Assembly: GCF_042653545.1 (NCBI RefSeq) | Contig: NZ_JBHSIS010000006.1 | Location: forward strand, 620,001-684,000 | DNA from: Actinophytocola glycyrrhizae | Lineage (GTDB): Bacteria; Actinomycetota; Actinomycetes; Mycobacteriales; Pseudonocardiaceae | DNA length: 64,000 nt | Direction of reading: 5' to 3' | Shown: positions 24,015 through 31,463 of the stretch, in pieces | How positions within the stretch are numbered: the first letter of the stretch is position 1 | Layout of the letters: every line of letters begins with the position of its first letter | Notes under the pieces: generated by a model | The model's input: only the letters and a program-made list of their open reading frames with translations | What the model was told of the DNA's origin: nothing | Databases searched by the model: none | Made by a program: the position numbers and the translations under genes

Positions 24015-24478
24015 CGCTGCTTGATGTCGATCTGCTCGCAGGTGAGCGTGACGGTCGCGATCGAGGCCTCGCTGCCGCCCGCCTTCATCCCCGAGATGTC
24101 CAGTTTGGACGGCCAGGCGTTGATCAGGTCGTAGGTCTGCTTGATCACCCCGGCCATGTCGAGCAGCATCAGGGAGCAGCTGCGCCGCGCGGTGGGCTGG
24201 CCTGCCAGCACCTCCTGGTGCCAGGTCCACAGCGCCAGATCCTGGTCGACACCACGCTTGAGCACCACCGTCGCCGGTTTGGTGCGGCCGAACTGCTTGG
24301 ACAACGACACGCCGAGGCGGTTGCTCGACATGTACTCGCTGACCTCCACCTCGGAGGTGATGCCGGACAGCTCGGAGAAGGAGATCTCCGCCATCCGGTC
24401 CGCGGTGATCACGAACCGGGCCGCGCTGACGAGGGTGTTGGTGTTGGTGCTCGCGGTCGAAACACGGGGCAACGCCAT
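24011..24478 (-). CDS. eCIS main tube protein, gp19 family, copy C
   Basis: 155 residues of the gp19 tail-tube family: RFVITADRMAEISFSELSGITSEVEVSEYMSSNRLGVSLSKQFGRTKPATVVLKRGVDQDLALWTW. It ends with the typical 'ASIATVTLTCEQIDIKQ' strand. It is the second gene of the operon, 29 bases after the sheath stop, with a GGAG site before ATG 24478. Adjacent sheath-tube genes usually encode the bulk inner tube, so this copy is the best candidate for the main tube subunit. Confidence 0.88.
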   Translation of the reverse strand: MALPRVSTASTNTNTLVSAARFVITADRMAEISFSELSGITSEVEVSEYMSSNRLGVSLSKQFGRTKPATVVLKRGVDQDLALWTWHQEVLAGQPTARRSCSLMLLDMAGVIKQTYDLINAWPSKLDISGMKAGGSEASIATVTLTCEQIDIKQR

Positions 24479-24507
24479 GGTTCACACTCCAAACGTGCTG
24501 GGACTAC

Positions 24508-26049
24508 TCATTCTTCGAGGGCTGGGCCCTGTGGCATCTGGGCGATGCGGAACACCACGAACTCGGCGGGCTTGACCGGGGCGACACCGATCTCGATGAT
24601 CAGGTTGCCCGCGTCCCTGGACTCCGGCGGGTTGTTCTCCTCGTCGCACTTGACGTAGTAGGCGTCCGACGCGGCCCTGCCCATCAGGGCGCCGCTGCGC
24701 CAGATGCGTTGCAGGAACGCCCCGACGACCCGGCGGACCGACGCCCACAGGTACTCGTCGTTCGGTTCGAAGACCACCCAGTTGGTGCCGTTGAGGATCG
24801 ACTCCTCGATGAAGTTGAACAGCCGCCGGACGTTGATGTAGCGCCATTCCTGGTCGCTGGACAGCGTCCGCGCGCCCCACACCCGGATGCCCTGGCCCGG
24901 GAAGGCGCGGATGCAGTTGATGCCGTTGGGGTTGAGCTGTTCCTGCTCCCCTCGGCTGATCATCGTCTCCAGGGAGACGACACCCCGCACGATCTCGTTG
25001 GCCGGCGCCTTGTGCACGCCCCTGGTCTCGTCGCTGCGGCCCCAGATGCCTGCCACGTGCCCGCTGGGCGGCAACGAGATCGGGCGGCCCGTCATCGGGT
25101 CGAGGGTGTTGATCCACGGCCAGTACAGGGTGGCGAACTTCGAGTCGTAACCGGCGATCTCGCCGCGCCAGTGCCTGATCTGCTGGGAGTTCAGGCCGGG
25201 CGGCGGGTCGAGGATCGCGACCCGGTCCGACATCAGCTCGCAGTGCGCGATCATCGCGAGCTGTACCGCCTGCACCCCCTCCATGTCGATCAGTCCCCGC
25301 TGGTAGGCCGACAGCAGGTCGGGGGCGAGCACCATCGTGATCTCGTCGATGGCCTCGAAGCCGCCGATGCCCGTGCGCGCCACCGCGTCACCGACATAGG
25401 TCTGCGCCGTCACCGCAACTTCCGGCCCGTTGGCGCCCAGCGACACCACCGTGTCCTTGCGCGGCGCGACCGCGGTGCCGGTCCTGCTCTGTTCCAGCGC
25501 GATCAGCTTGGACTGCTTGGCCACGACGGTGGCCACGTTCCTCGGCCCGCGCTTGACGGTCACGTTGTCGAACGACTCGACCACCTTGCCTGCCCGCAGC
25601 ACGTCGAGGCGGAAGTTGTCCTCGCCTGCCTCTCCTGCCTCGGTCACTTCCGCGATGGCGACGGTGTACTGGCCCGCCTGCGCCGAGTTGAGCGCCTGCA
25701 CGTCGAACGCGGCCGCGCCGTCCTGTTCGGACGCCGCCGGAATGGCCACGCGCCGGGCGGCCCCGCCGTTCTGGCCGGGGTCCGCCGTCTCGGGCAACCT
25801 GACGACGTAGGCCGTGCCGCCGCCGTTCAGGAAGTACCCGTACACCGAGTGCGGCAGGTAGGCGCCTTCGGTGAAGCCGCCGAAGACCCGGGTGTAGTGC
25901 GTCCAGTTGCTGATCAGTGTCGGCTCGGAGACGGGCCCCTTCTCGGCGAAGCCCACGAAGCCGGCGACGGCTGTGCCGACGCCTTCGATGGGTTTCGACC
26001 CGGAAGACACCTCTTCGACGTATACGCCTGGAGCCAGGTAGTTGGGCAT
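24508..26049 (-). CDS. eCIS contractile sheath protein (phage tail sheath family)
   Basis: 513 residues opening MPNYLAPGVYVEEVSSGSKPIEGVGTAVAGFVGFAEKGP, the hallmark of tail sheath proteins. The C-terminal half has 'MVLAPDLLSAYQ', 'LYWPWINTLDPMTGRPISLPPSGHVAGIWGRSDETRGVHKAPANEIVRGV' and 'GIRVWGARTLSSDQEWRYINVRRLFNFIEESILNGTNWVVFEPND', all conserved in the family. The N- and C-terminal arms needed for the interlaced sheath mesh are present. It is the first gene of the minus-strand eCIS operon. GGGAG lies six bases before ATG 26049. Confidence 0.95.
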   Translation of the reverse strand: MPNYLAPGVYVEEVSSGSKPIEGVGTAVAGFVGFAEKGPVSEPTLISNWTHYTRVFGGFTEGAYLPHSVYGYFLNGGGTAYVVRLPETADPGQNGGAARRVAIPAASEQDGAAAFDVQALNSAQAGQYTVAIAEVTEAGEAGEDNFRLDVLRAGKVVESFDNVTVKRGPRNVATVVAKQSKLIALEQSRTGTAVAPRKDTVVSLGANGPEVAVTAQTYVGDAVARTGIGGFEAIDEITMVLAPDLLSAYQRGLIDMEGVQAVQLAMIAHCELMSDRVAILDPPPGLNSQQIRHWRGEIAGYDSKFATLYWPWINTLDPMTGRPISLPPSGHVAGIWGRSDETRGVHKAPANEIVRGVVSLETMISRGEQEQLNPNGINCIRAFPGQGIRVWGARTLSSDQEWRYINVRRLFNFIEESILNGTNWVVFEPNDEYLWASVRRVVGAFLQRIWRSGALMGRAASDAYYVKCDEENNPPESRDAGNLIIEIGVAPVKPAEFVVFRIAQMPQGPALEE

Positions 26050-26231
26050 CGACTCTCCCAGTTGGAGCGGGAACCACTGGTCACGAGCGTGCCCCGCACG
26101 CCGCGACGGCGCGGGGTGCGCGCGGCCAACGACACAGCCACCGCCGGTTGCCCGTCAGGACAACGGATTGTGGCCGTGTGGCGTGCCGTGACCGCGCTGT
26201 CGCCGCGACCGGCCCGTTGAACACTGCGAAG
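26050..26231. promoter_or_regulatory. divergent promoter region of the two eCIS operons
   Basis: About 180 bases separate the sheath start (26049, minus) from the cap gene start (about 26232, plus), so both eCIS operons must be driven from here. A G/C-rich imperfect inverted repeat lies near 26092-26118 (ccccgc .. gcgggg with an inner gccg/cggc). No clear -10/-35 hexamers or SARP heptamer repeats were recognised. Confidence 0.5.
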
Positions 26232-26870
26232 GTGCTGGCCGACATCGCGTCCTCCCTTCGTGCGTGGCTCGCCTCCGAACTGCCCCCGGGGACCGGGATC
26301 GGGTTCGATCCCCTCGGCGTCGTCGCGGGCATCGAACGCCGCCCCAGTGGCGCCGGGCTGGTCAACGTCTTCCTGTACGCCGTGTCCGAGGACCTCGAGG
26401 GGCTGGCGGGCACCCGGGTGCGCGTCGTCGACGAGGACGGCCGGGTCGCGGGCACGGTCTCCCCGATCCGCACGTACCAGCTCTCCTTCCTCGTGACCGC
26501 GTGGGCGGCCGACACGAACGAGGAGCTCGAACTGCTCGGCGCCGTGATCGGCGCCCACGCGGAGCGGGACAGCCTGAGCGGCGACCACCTGCGCGGTGGG
26601 CTGGTGCACATCGACACCGCACTGCCGATGCGGCTGGGGTGGGCGCCCACCGCGCACGCCGCCGAGGTGTGGAGCGCGATCGGCACGTCCATGCGCACGT
26701 CCCTGGTGCTGACCGTGTCCGCGCCCGCGCTGCCGCAGCGGGTGCGCCAGGTGGCGCCGCCGGTGCGCACGCGCGAGCTCGACGTGCACGACCTCACCAG
26801 GTCCCGGGACGCGGCGCCCTCGGCCGGGTCCCGGCGCCGCAGGCAACGCCCCACCATCGTCGAGCACTGA
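26232..26870 (+). CDS. eCIS tail terminator/cap protein, Pvc16/DUF4255 family
   Basis: About 212 residues. 'LADIASSLRAWLASELPPGTGIGFDP' followed by 'GLVNVFLYAVSEDLEGL' and '..YQLSFLVTAWAADTNEELELLGAVIGAHAERDSLSGDHL' matches the Pvc16_N/DUF4255 family. That family caps the distal end of eCIS tubes (Afp16/Pvc16). The start is uncertain: GTG 26232 places Met just before the first conserved helix, while TTG 26217 and GTG 26178 are alternatives; none has a convincing ribosome binding site. The C-terminal 40 residues are basic (SRRRRQRP). It leads the plus-strand operon, divergent from the sheath. Confidence 0.82.
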   Translation: MLADIASSLRAWLASELPPGTGIGFDPLGVVAGIERRPSGAGLVNVFLYAVSEDLEGLAGTRVRVVDEDGRVAGTVSPIRTYQLSFLVTAWAADTNEELELLGAVIGAHAERDSLSGDHLRGGLVHIDTALPMRLGWAPTAHAAEVWSAIGTSMRTSLVLTVSAPALPQRVRQVAPPVRTRELDVHDLTRSRDAAPSAGSRRRRQRPTIVEH

Positions 26871-26887
26871 AACCCCGAGGAGCGAAC

Positions 26888-29800
26888 GTGTCCCGCTACG
26901 CCACCGCGGTCCTGCTCGCGCTGATCGTGACGGTTCCCTTCCTGGGGCTCGGCGCGGATCAGCCCGGCGCCGCCCCTCCCGCCGAGCGGGTGGCCGAGCC
27001 GAGCCTGCTGCCCCCGCCACCGAGCCCTGAGCTCGAACCGTCCTACCGGGACGCCGTGTACGGCGACTTCCTGCTCGCGGGCAACAGCGTGCTGCGCTGC
27101 CCGGTCGACGGCGAGACCGCGGGCGACCACAGCCCACAGGAGTGCGCGGCGGCCACGTCCGGCGCGGACACCGGCGGCGGTCTTCTCGACAACCGGTCCA
27201 ACAACAACGGCTACTACCTGCACCACGCCGACGTCGACGACCTGCCGGAGACGTTCGACGCCAGCACGGCCACGGTCACCGTGCCGCAAGGCGCCACCGT
27301 GCGGCACGCGCGGCTCACCTGGGGCGGGCACACCGGGCGGTTCATCGGGTTCTCCGGGATCAACTGCGTTCGCCCGCTGCTGTTGCAGGGCGAGGCGCCG
27401 CCACCGCCCGCCATGGCGGCGCCCGCCGACCAGCCCGTCACCGTCTCGGTCGGCGGTCGCGAGCCGGTGACGGTGAGCCACTCGGGCTTCCACACCACCG
27501 ACGGCCTGACCGAGGCGAGCCAGGTCTACACCGCCTGGGCCGATGTCACCCAGGCGTTCACCGACGTGCAGGCGGGCGCCCCGGTGCCGGTCACGGTCGG
27601 CAACGTCTGGGTGCCGACCGGGCCGGGCTGCGCGGGCGGCTGGTCGGTGACCGTCGTGTTCGACCACGGGCAGCCCACCGCCGAGTACCCCCGGCCCCGG
27701 GTCGTCGACATCTACCACGACGACCTCCCGAGGAGCGGGGTGCTGCTGCCCGGGCTGATCGAGCCGCTGCTGCCCGGCGTGCCGCTGCTCGACGGCGTGC
27801 TTCCCGGCCTGGTGCCCGCGCTGACCGGCTCCCGGGTGCTGCTTCCCGGCCTCACCCCGCACCGCTCGGCCGCGGACGTCGCGATCGGTGTCACGGCGTT
27901 CGACGGTGACTGGCGGCAGGGCGAGGAGACCATGACCGTCGACGGCGAGCCGGTCGTCGAGCCGTGTTCGGCGGACGGTGCGGCGGACTTCTTCCGGTCC
28001 TGTGCCCTCGGCGCGGCCGACCCGCTGGTCCCCGGTGCGGAACCGGTCAACAACCTCGGCGTGGACGCCAAGACGGTCCGCCCCGCACTGGCCGACAACG
28101 ACACGGGCGCCGTCGAGGTGGGACTGGACGCCGTCAGCGACTTCGTGGTGCTCGGCAACCTCGTGCTGTCCTCGGCCATCGACCCGTCGATCGCCATGAC
28201 GATGACCGGGCCCGCCGAGCCGGTGGCCGAGGGATCGCTCGCCACGTTCGACGTCGTGCTCACCAACGACGGCGGCCTGCCACTGACCGGTCTCACCCTC
28301 CGGGTCGGGGCACCGGAGGACGGCACGCGCTGCGTGCCCGGTGTCCTGCCCGCGCTCGAACCCGGAGCGTCGACCACGGCGACCTGCGTCCGCCCGGTGA
28401 CCGAGCAGGCCGCGTTCGACCTCCCCGCCGAGGTGACCGCGTCCTACCTCGCGGTCGCGGACGGCGCCGCGCGCACGGTGACGGCGCGGTCGACGGCGCG
28501 TGTCGAGGTGGTCCCCGCCGATCTCTCGGTGACCCGGATGCCGGACCGGCTCGTGACCCGCGCGGGGGCCACCGTGGAGTTCGCGGTGCGACTGCGGAAC
28601 AACACGGCCGCGCCGGTGCACGACCTCGTCTACACCGACAGCGCGGCACCGGACTGCACAGCGCCCGGCGCCACCCTGGACGCCGCCACCACGATGGCGT
28701 TCACCTGCACCGTCACGGCACCCGGTGAGGCGTTCGAGAGCGGCGGCACGCTGCGGGGCACCACCGCGGACGGCAGTGTGGTCACGGTCGAGAGCGACCG
28801 GGTGACCGTCAACGTGATCGCACCGGCGGTCACGGTCGGGACGGTCGCCGAGCCGGACACGATCTACCGGGGCGGCACCACCGAATTGACGTTCACCGTC
28901 ACCAACCCGGGCACCGACCCCGACGAGGCGCTCACGGACGTGATCGTCACGGCGGCGGACCTGTGCGCCGCCGAGCCGGTCGCCACGCTCGCCCCCGGCG
29001 AGAGCGCTACGACCTCCTGCACCGCCGCACCGACCGAGACCCGGGGCATCACCGCGACGGCGGCGGCGTTCGACGTCACCGGCGAGGCGGTGACCGGGAC
29101 GGCCGACGAGGTGGCGGTCACCGTCCTGGAGCCGCTGATCGCGCTGCGGCAGGAGACCGACCGCACCGTCGTCCGCGTCGGCGAGGAGGTGGTCCTCACC
29201 TTCACCGTCGAGCACACGGGCACCGAGGCGGACGGGCCGGTGCGCGACGTGCGGGTCACCAGCCCCACCCTGCCGCCCGACTGCCTGCCCGACCCGGTCG
29301 CCGAGCTCGCGCCCGGCGAGTCCGCGTCGGTGTCGTGCCGGGCGGCACCCGACCGGACGTTCGACAACCAGGCGTTCGCGGCCGCGCTCGACCGGCTCGA
29401 CCGGGTCATGCGGGTGGGCACGGCGCCCGCGCGGGTCGTGGTGATCAACCCGGCCATGACGATCAGCACCACCGCGGAACCCGAGACGGCCAAGCACGGC
29501 GCGCCGGTCGACTTCGCCGTGACCGTGCGGAACATCGGTGACGTGCCGCTGACCGTGGCGGTCACCAACGACAACGCACCCGACTGCGACTTCACGCTCG
29601 CCGGCGAGGGTTTGCGAGCTGGTGCGGCGAACGGGGTGCGGTGCACGGTCACCGCGCCGTCCGACGAGGGCACGACGGAACTGACCAACACCGCCGCCTA
29701 CCGGGCGGAACCGTTGCCGGGCAGCGGCGACACCGGGCCACCGCTGGACGGCGCCGACGACGCCACGGTGCGGCTGGCGGCCGGGCAGGCCGAGGCGCCG

Positions 29801-30052
29801 CCCGCACCGGGCGACGATCCCCTCGACCCGGCCGGTGGCGGCGGCGTCGAAGGTGGCACGACCGGCGGAGACGCGGATCCCGCACGCCGGGAGGGTGCCG
29901 GGGCCGGGCTGGCGTGGACCGGGGCGAGCATCGCCGGGTACGTCGTCGGCGGTGTCGCGCTCCTGGTCGTCGGTGGCCTCGTCCTGCTGGTCACGTCGCG
30001 GCGGCGGCACGACCCGGACTCCGCGCTGTACCGCTGGTGGCCGGGTTCCTGA
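26888..30052 (+). CDS. giant secreted, membrane-anchored DUF11-type surface protein
   Basis: 1054 residues from GTG 26888 (GAGGAG six bases upstream, 17 bases after the cap stop). A signal peptide (residues 1-25, ..AVLLALIVTVPFLGLGA) is followed by a 380-residue domain of the type that opens many actinomycete DUF11 proteins (..LTWGGHTGRFIGF..). From about 417 come some five DUF11-like beta-sandwich repeats, each with 'hxxxxEPxxVxxGxxhxFxVxhxNxGxxxLTxhxV' features. A Pro/Gly linker, one helix (about 1013-1037) and an 'RRRH' tail end it. It should stand outside the membrane. Co-transcription with the cap suggests a role in anchoring or target contact; this is inference. Confidence 0.7.
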   Translation: MSRYATAVLLALIVTVPFLGLGADQPGAAPPAERVAEPSLLPPPPSPELEPSYRDAVYGDFLLAGNSVLRCPVDGETAGDHSPQECAAATSGADTGGGLLDNRSNNNGYYLHHADVDDLPETFDASTATVTVPQGATVRHARLTWGGHTGRFIGFSGINCVRPLLLQGEAPPPPAMAAPADQPVTVSVGGREPVTVSHSGFHTTDGLTEASQVYTAWADVTQAFTDVQAGAPVPVTVGNVWVPTGPGCAGGWSVTVVFDHGQPTAEYPRPRVVDIYHDDLPRSGVLLPGLIEPLLPGVPLLDGVLPGLVPALTGSRVLLPGLTPHRSAADVAIGVTAFDGDWRQGEETMTVDGEPVVEPCSADGAADFFRSCALGAADPLVPGAEPVNNLGVDAKTVRPALADNDTGAVEVGLDAVSDFVVLGNLVLSSAIDPSIAMTMTGPAEPVAEGSLATFDVVLTNDGGLPLTGLTLRVGAPEDGTRCVPGVLPALEPGASTTATCVRPVTEQAAFDLPAEVTASYLAVADGAARTVTARSTARVEVVPADLSVTRMPDRLVTRAGATVEFAVRLRNNTAAPVHDLVYTDSAAPDCTAPGATLDAATTMAFTCTVTAPGEAFESGGTLRGTTADGSVVTVESDRVTVNVIAPAVTVGTVAEPDTIYRGGTTELTFTVTNPGTDPDEALTDVIVTAADLCAAEPVATLAPGESATTSCTAAPTETRGITATAAAFDVTGEAVTGTADEVAVTVLEPLIALRQETDRTVVRVGEEVVLTFTVEHTGTEADGPVRDVRVTSPTLPPDCLPDPVAELAPGESASVSCRAAPDRTFDNQAFAAALDRLDRVMRVGTAPARVVVINPAMTISTTAEPETAKHGAPVDFAVTVRNIGDVPLTVAVTNDNAPDCDFTLAGEGLRAGAANGVRCTVTAPSDEGTTELTNTAAYRAEPLPGSGDTGPPLDGADDATVRLAAGQAEAPPAPGDDPLDPAGGGGVEGGTTGGDADPARREGAGAGLAWTGASIAGYVVGGVALLVVGGLVLLVTSRRRHDPDSALYRWWPGS

Positions 30053-30089
30053 CCGTCCGCACCGAAATTCCCCCAGAAAGGAAGCGACC

Positions 30090-31121
30090 ATGGACTCTGT
30101 CCTGACCGACTCGCTCACGGTCCTGTGTGACAGCGGGCTGAGCGACCCCCGGCTGTTCTTCACCGCCGTCGGCGAGGTGCACGAGGAACTCGACCGGGCG
30201 GGTGCCGGTGCCGACTTCGACGCCTTCCGGTCCGCGCTCGCCGACCGCGCGAGCCGCGACGGCTTCGCCGAGGCAGCCGAGCGGTTCACCAGGTACCTCG
30301 AAGCCAACGGTGGCACCGAGATCGTGCGCAGGCTCGCCGAGGAGCGCGTCGACGACCTCGTCGCCGAGTACGAGCGGGTCCTCGCGGAGACCGGGGACGC
30401 CGCCGGGCCCGCCGCGCCCGGCGGCGGGTACGACGAGTCCGTGTGGACCGCCTTCGTCGCCGAGTACGGCGCGAGCTGGAACGGCGAGATGGAGACCTGG
30501 GACGCGTTCCGGACGTGGTTCCTCTACCACGCGGAGGAACGCGGGGTCGTCGCGCCGGCCACTGATTTCCTGGACTACGCGGAGGGCGAGTCCGACCGGG
30601 CCGCGTTCTTCGCCAGGTACGGCGTCGTCGTCGAGGCAGCGGACGCGGCCTCCGCGGACGGCACGGCGGAGGAGGACCCCGGGGCGTGGCAGGCGTTCCT
30701 CGCCGCGTACGGCCAGGACTGGAACGGCGCCGAGGAGAACTGGGCGGGCTTCACCCCCTACTTCCTGCACTACGCGGAGGAGCGGGGGGTGCAGGGCCTC
30801 GCCGCGGCGTTCATCGAGAACGCGCCGGACGACAACGACGAGCGCGTCCGGTACTTCGCCTCCTACGGGATCTCCGTCGGGGAGGAGGCGGGCGACGCCG
30901 CGCCCGCCGAGCACGACGAGCAGGTCACCGCGGCGGAGATCGCCGCGGCGGAGCAGCAGTTCGCGCAGGTCGCGGACGAGTCCGACCACGTGCCCGACGA
31001 GCACGAGGAAGCCGTCACCGAGGCGTTCGCCGAGCTGGTGAACCAGATGCCGGAGGCGGCGAACCTCACCAGGGAGCAGATGCGGGAACTGCTCGCGACC
31101 ATCCCGCCAGAACACCTCTGA
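30090..31121 (+). CDS. acidic protein with tandem WNG repeats, eCIS operon, function unknown
   Basis: 343 residues, very rich in Glu/Asp/Ala, no signal peptide or membrane helix. Residues about 116-180 and 197-262 are two copies of one ~66-residue module: W-x-AF-x-A-x-YG-x2-WNG-x2-E-x-W, then F-x-Y/LHAEERGV, ending FFARYGVVVE or YFASYGISVG. The first 100 residues and the last 65 are helical and acidic. An AAAGGA site precedes ATG 30090, 37 bases after the surface-protein stop. I do not recognise a family. The cytoplasmic, acidic, repeated nature would suit a cargo chaperone, scaffold or cargo of the particle. Confidence 0.6.
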   Translation: MDSVLTDSLTVLCDSGLSDPRLFFTAVGEVHEELDRAGAGADFDAFRSALADRASRDGFAEAAERFTRYLEANGGTEIVRRLAEERVDDLVAEYERVLAETGDAAGPAAPGGGYDESVWTAFVAEYGASWNGEMETWDAFRTWFLYHAEERGVVAPATDFLDYAEGESDRAAFFARYGVVVEAADAASADGTAEEDPGAWQAFLAAYGQDWNGAEENWAGFTPYFLHYAEERGVQGLAAAFIENAPDDNDERVRYFASYGISVGEEAGDAAPAEHDEQVTAAEIAAAEQQFAQVADESDHVPDEHEEAVTEAFAELVNQMPEAANLTREQMRELLATIPPEHL

Positions 31122-31142
31122 CCGCCGGAAAGGACCACCCCG

Positions 31143-31421
31143 ATGACCACAGAACAGGCCACGACCGACATCTCCGCGTTCGCAGGGCCCCTCCTGGAGA
31201 AGTTCCTGGAGCTCAAGGCCGTCCGCGCCGAGGAGGACGCCACGGTCACCGAGGCCGACGTCGCGATGCTGCTGGACGAGGTCCGGGAGACGGCCATCCG
31301 CCCGGCCTTGGCGGAGATCCTCGACACCGTTCCCGGCGCCGCGGACATGCCGCCGGAGGAGCTCAGCGCGCTCGTCGGAGAGGTGCTGACCGAGATCGTC
31401 ATGGATGCACTCGGCGCCTGA
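31143..31421 (+). CDS. small acidic helical protein, eCIS operon, function unknown
   Basis: 92 residues, mostly predicted helix (..LLEKFLELKAVRAEEDATVTEADVAMLLDEVRETAI..), net negative, no membrane segment. It lies 21 bases after the WNG-repeat gene with a GGAAAGGA site before its ATG, and 42 bases before the 666-residue gene. Its 'LTxEQMxxLLxxhP' and 'MPPEELSALVGEVL' segments echo the C-terminal helices of the preceding protein (NLTREQMRELLATIPPEHL), which hints at a shared fold or interaction. No known family recognised. Confidence 0.65.
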   Translation: MTTEQATTDISAFAGPLLEKFLELKAVRAEEDATVTEADVAMLLDEVRETAIRPALAEILDTVPGAADMPPEELSALVGEVLTEIVMDALGA

Positions 31422-31463
31422 GCGGTCGCCGGTACCTGAAACCCCCGAGAGGAGCACGAGACC

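Noticed and set aside
11298..26870. Prophage or R-type tailocin
   Set aside because: No integrase, terminase, capsid, portal, holin or lysis genes, and the DUF4157, LysM hub, Pvc16-like cap and gp25/J/I set is eCIS-type.
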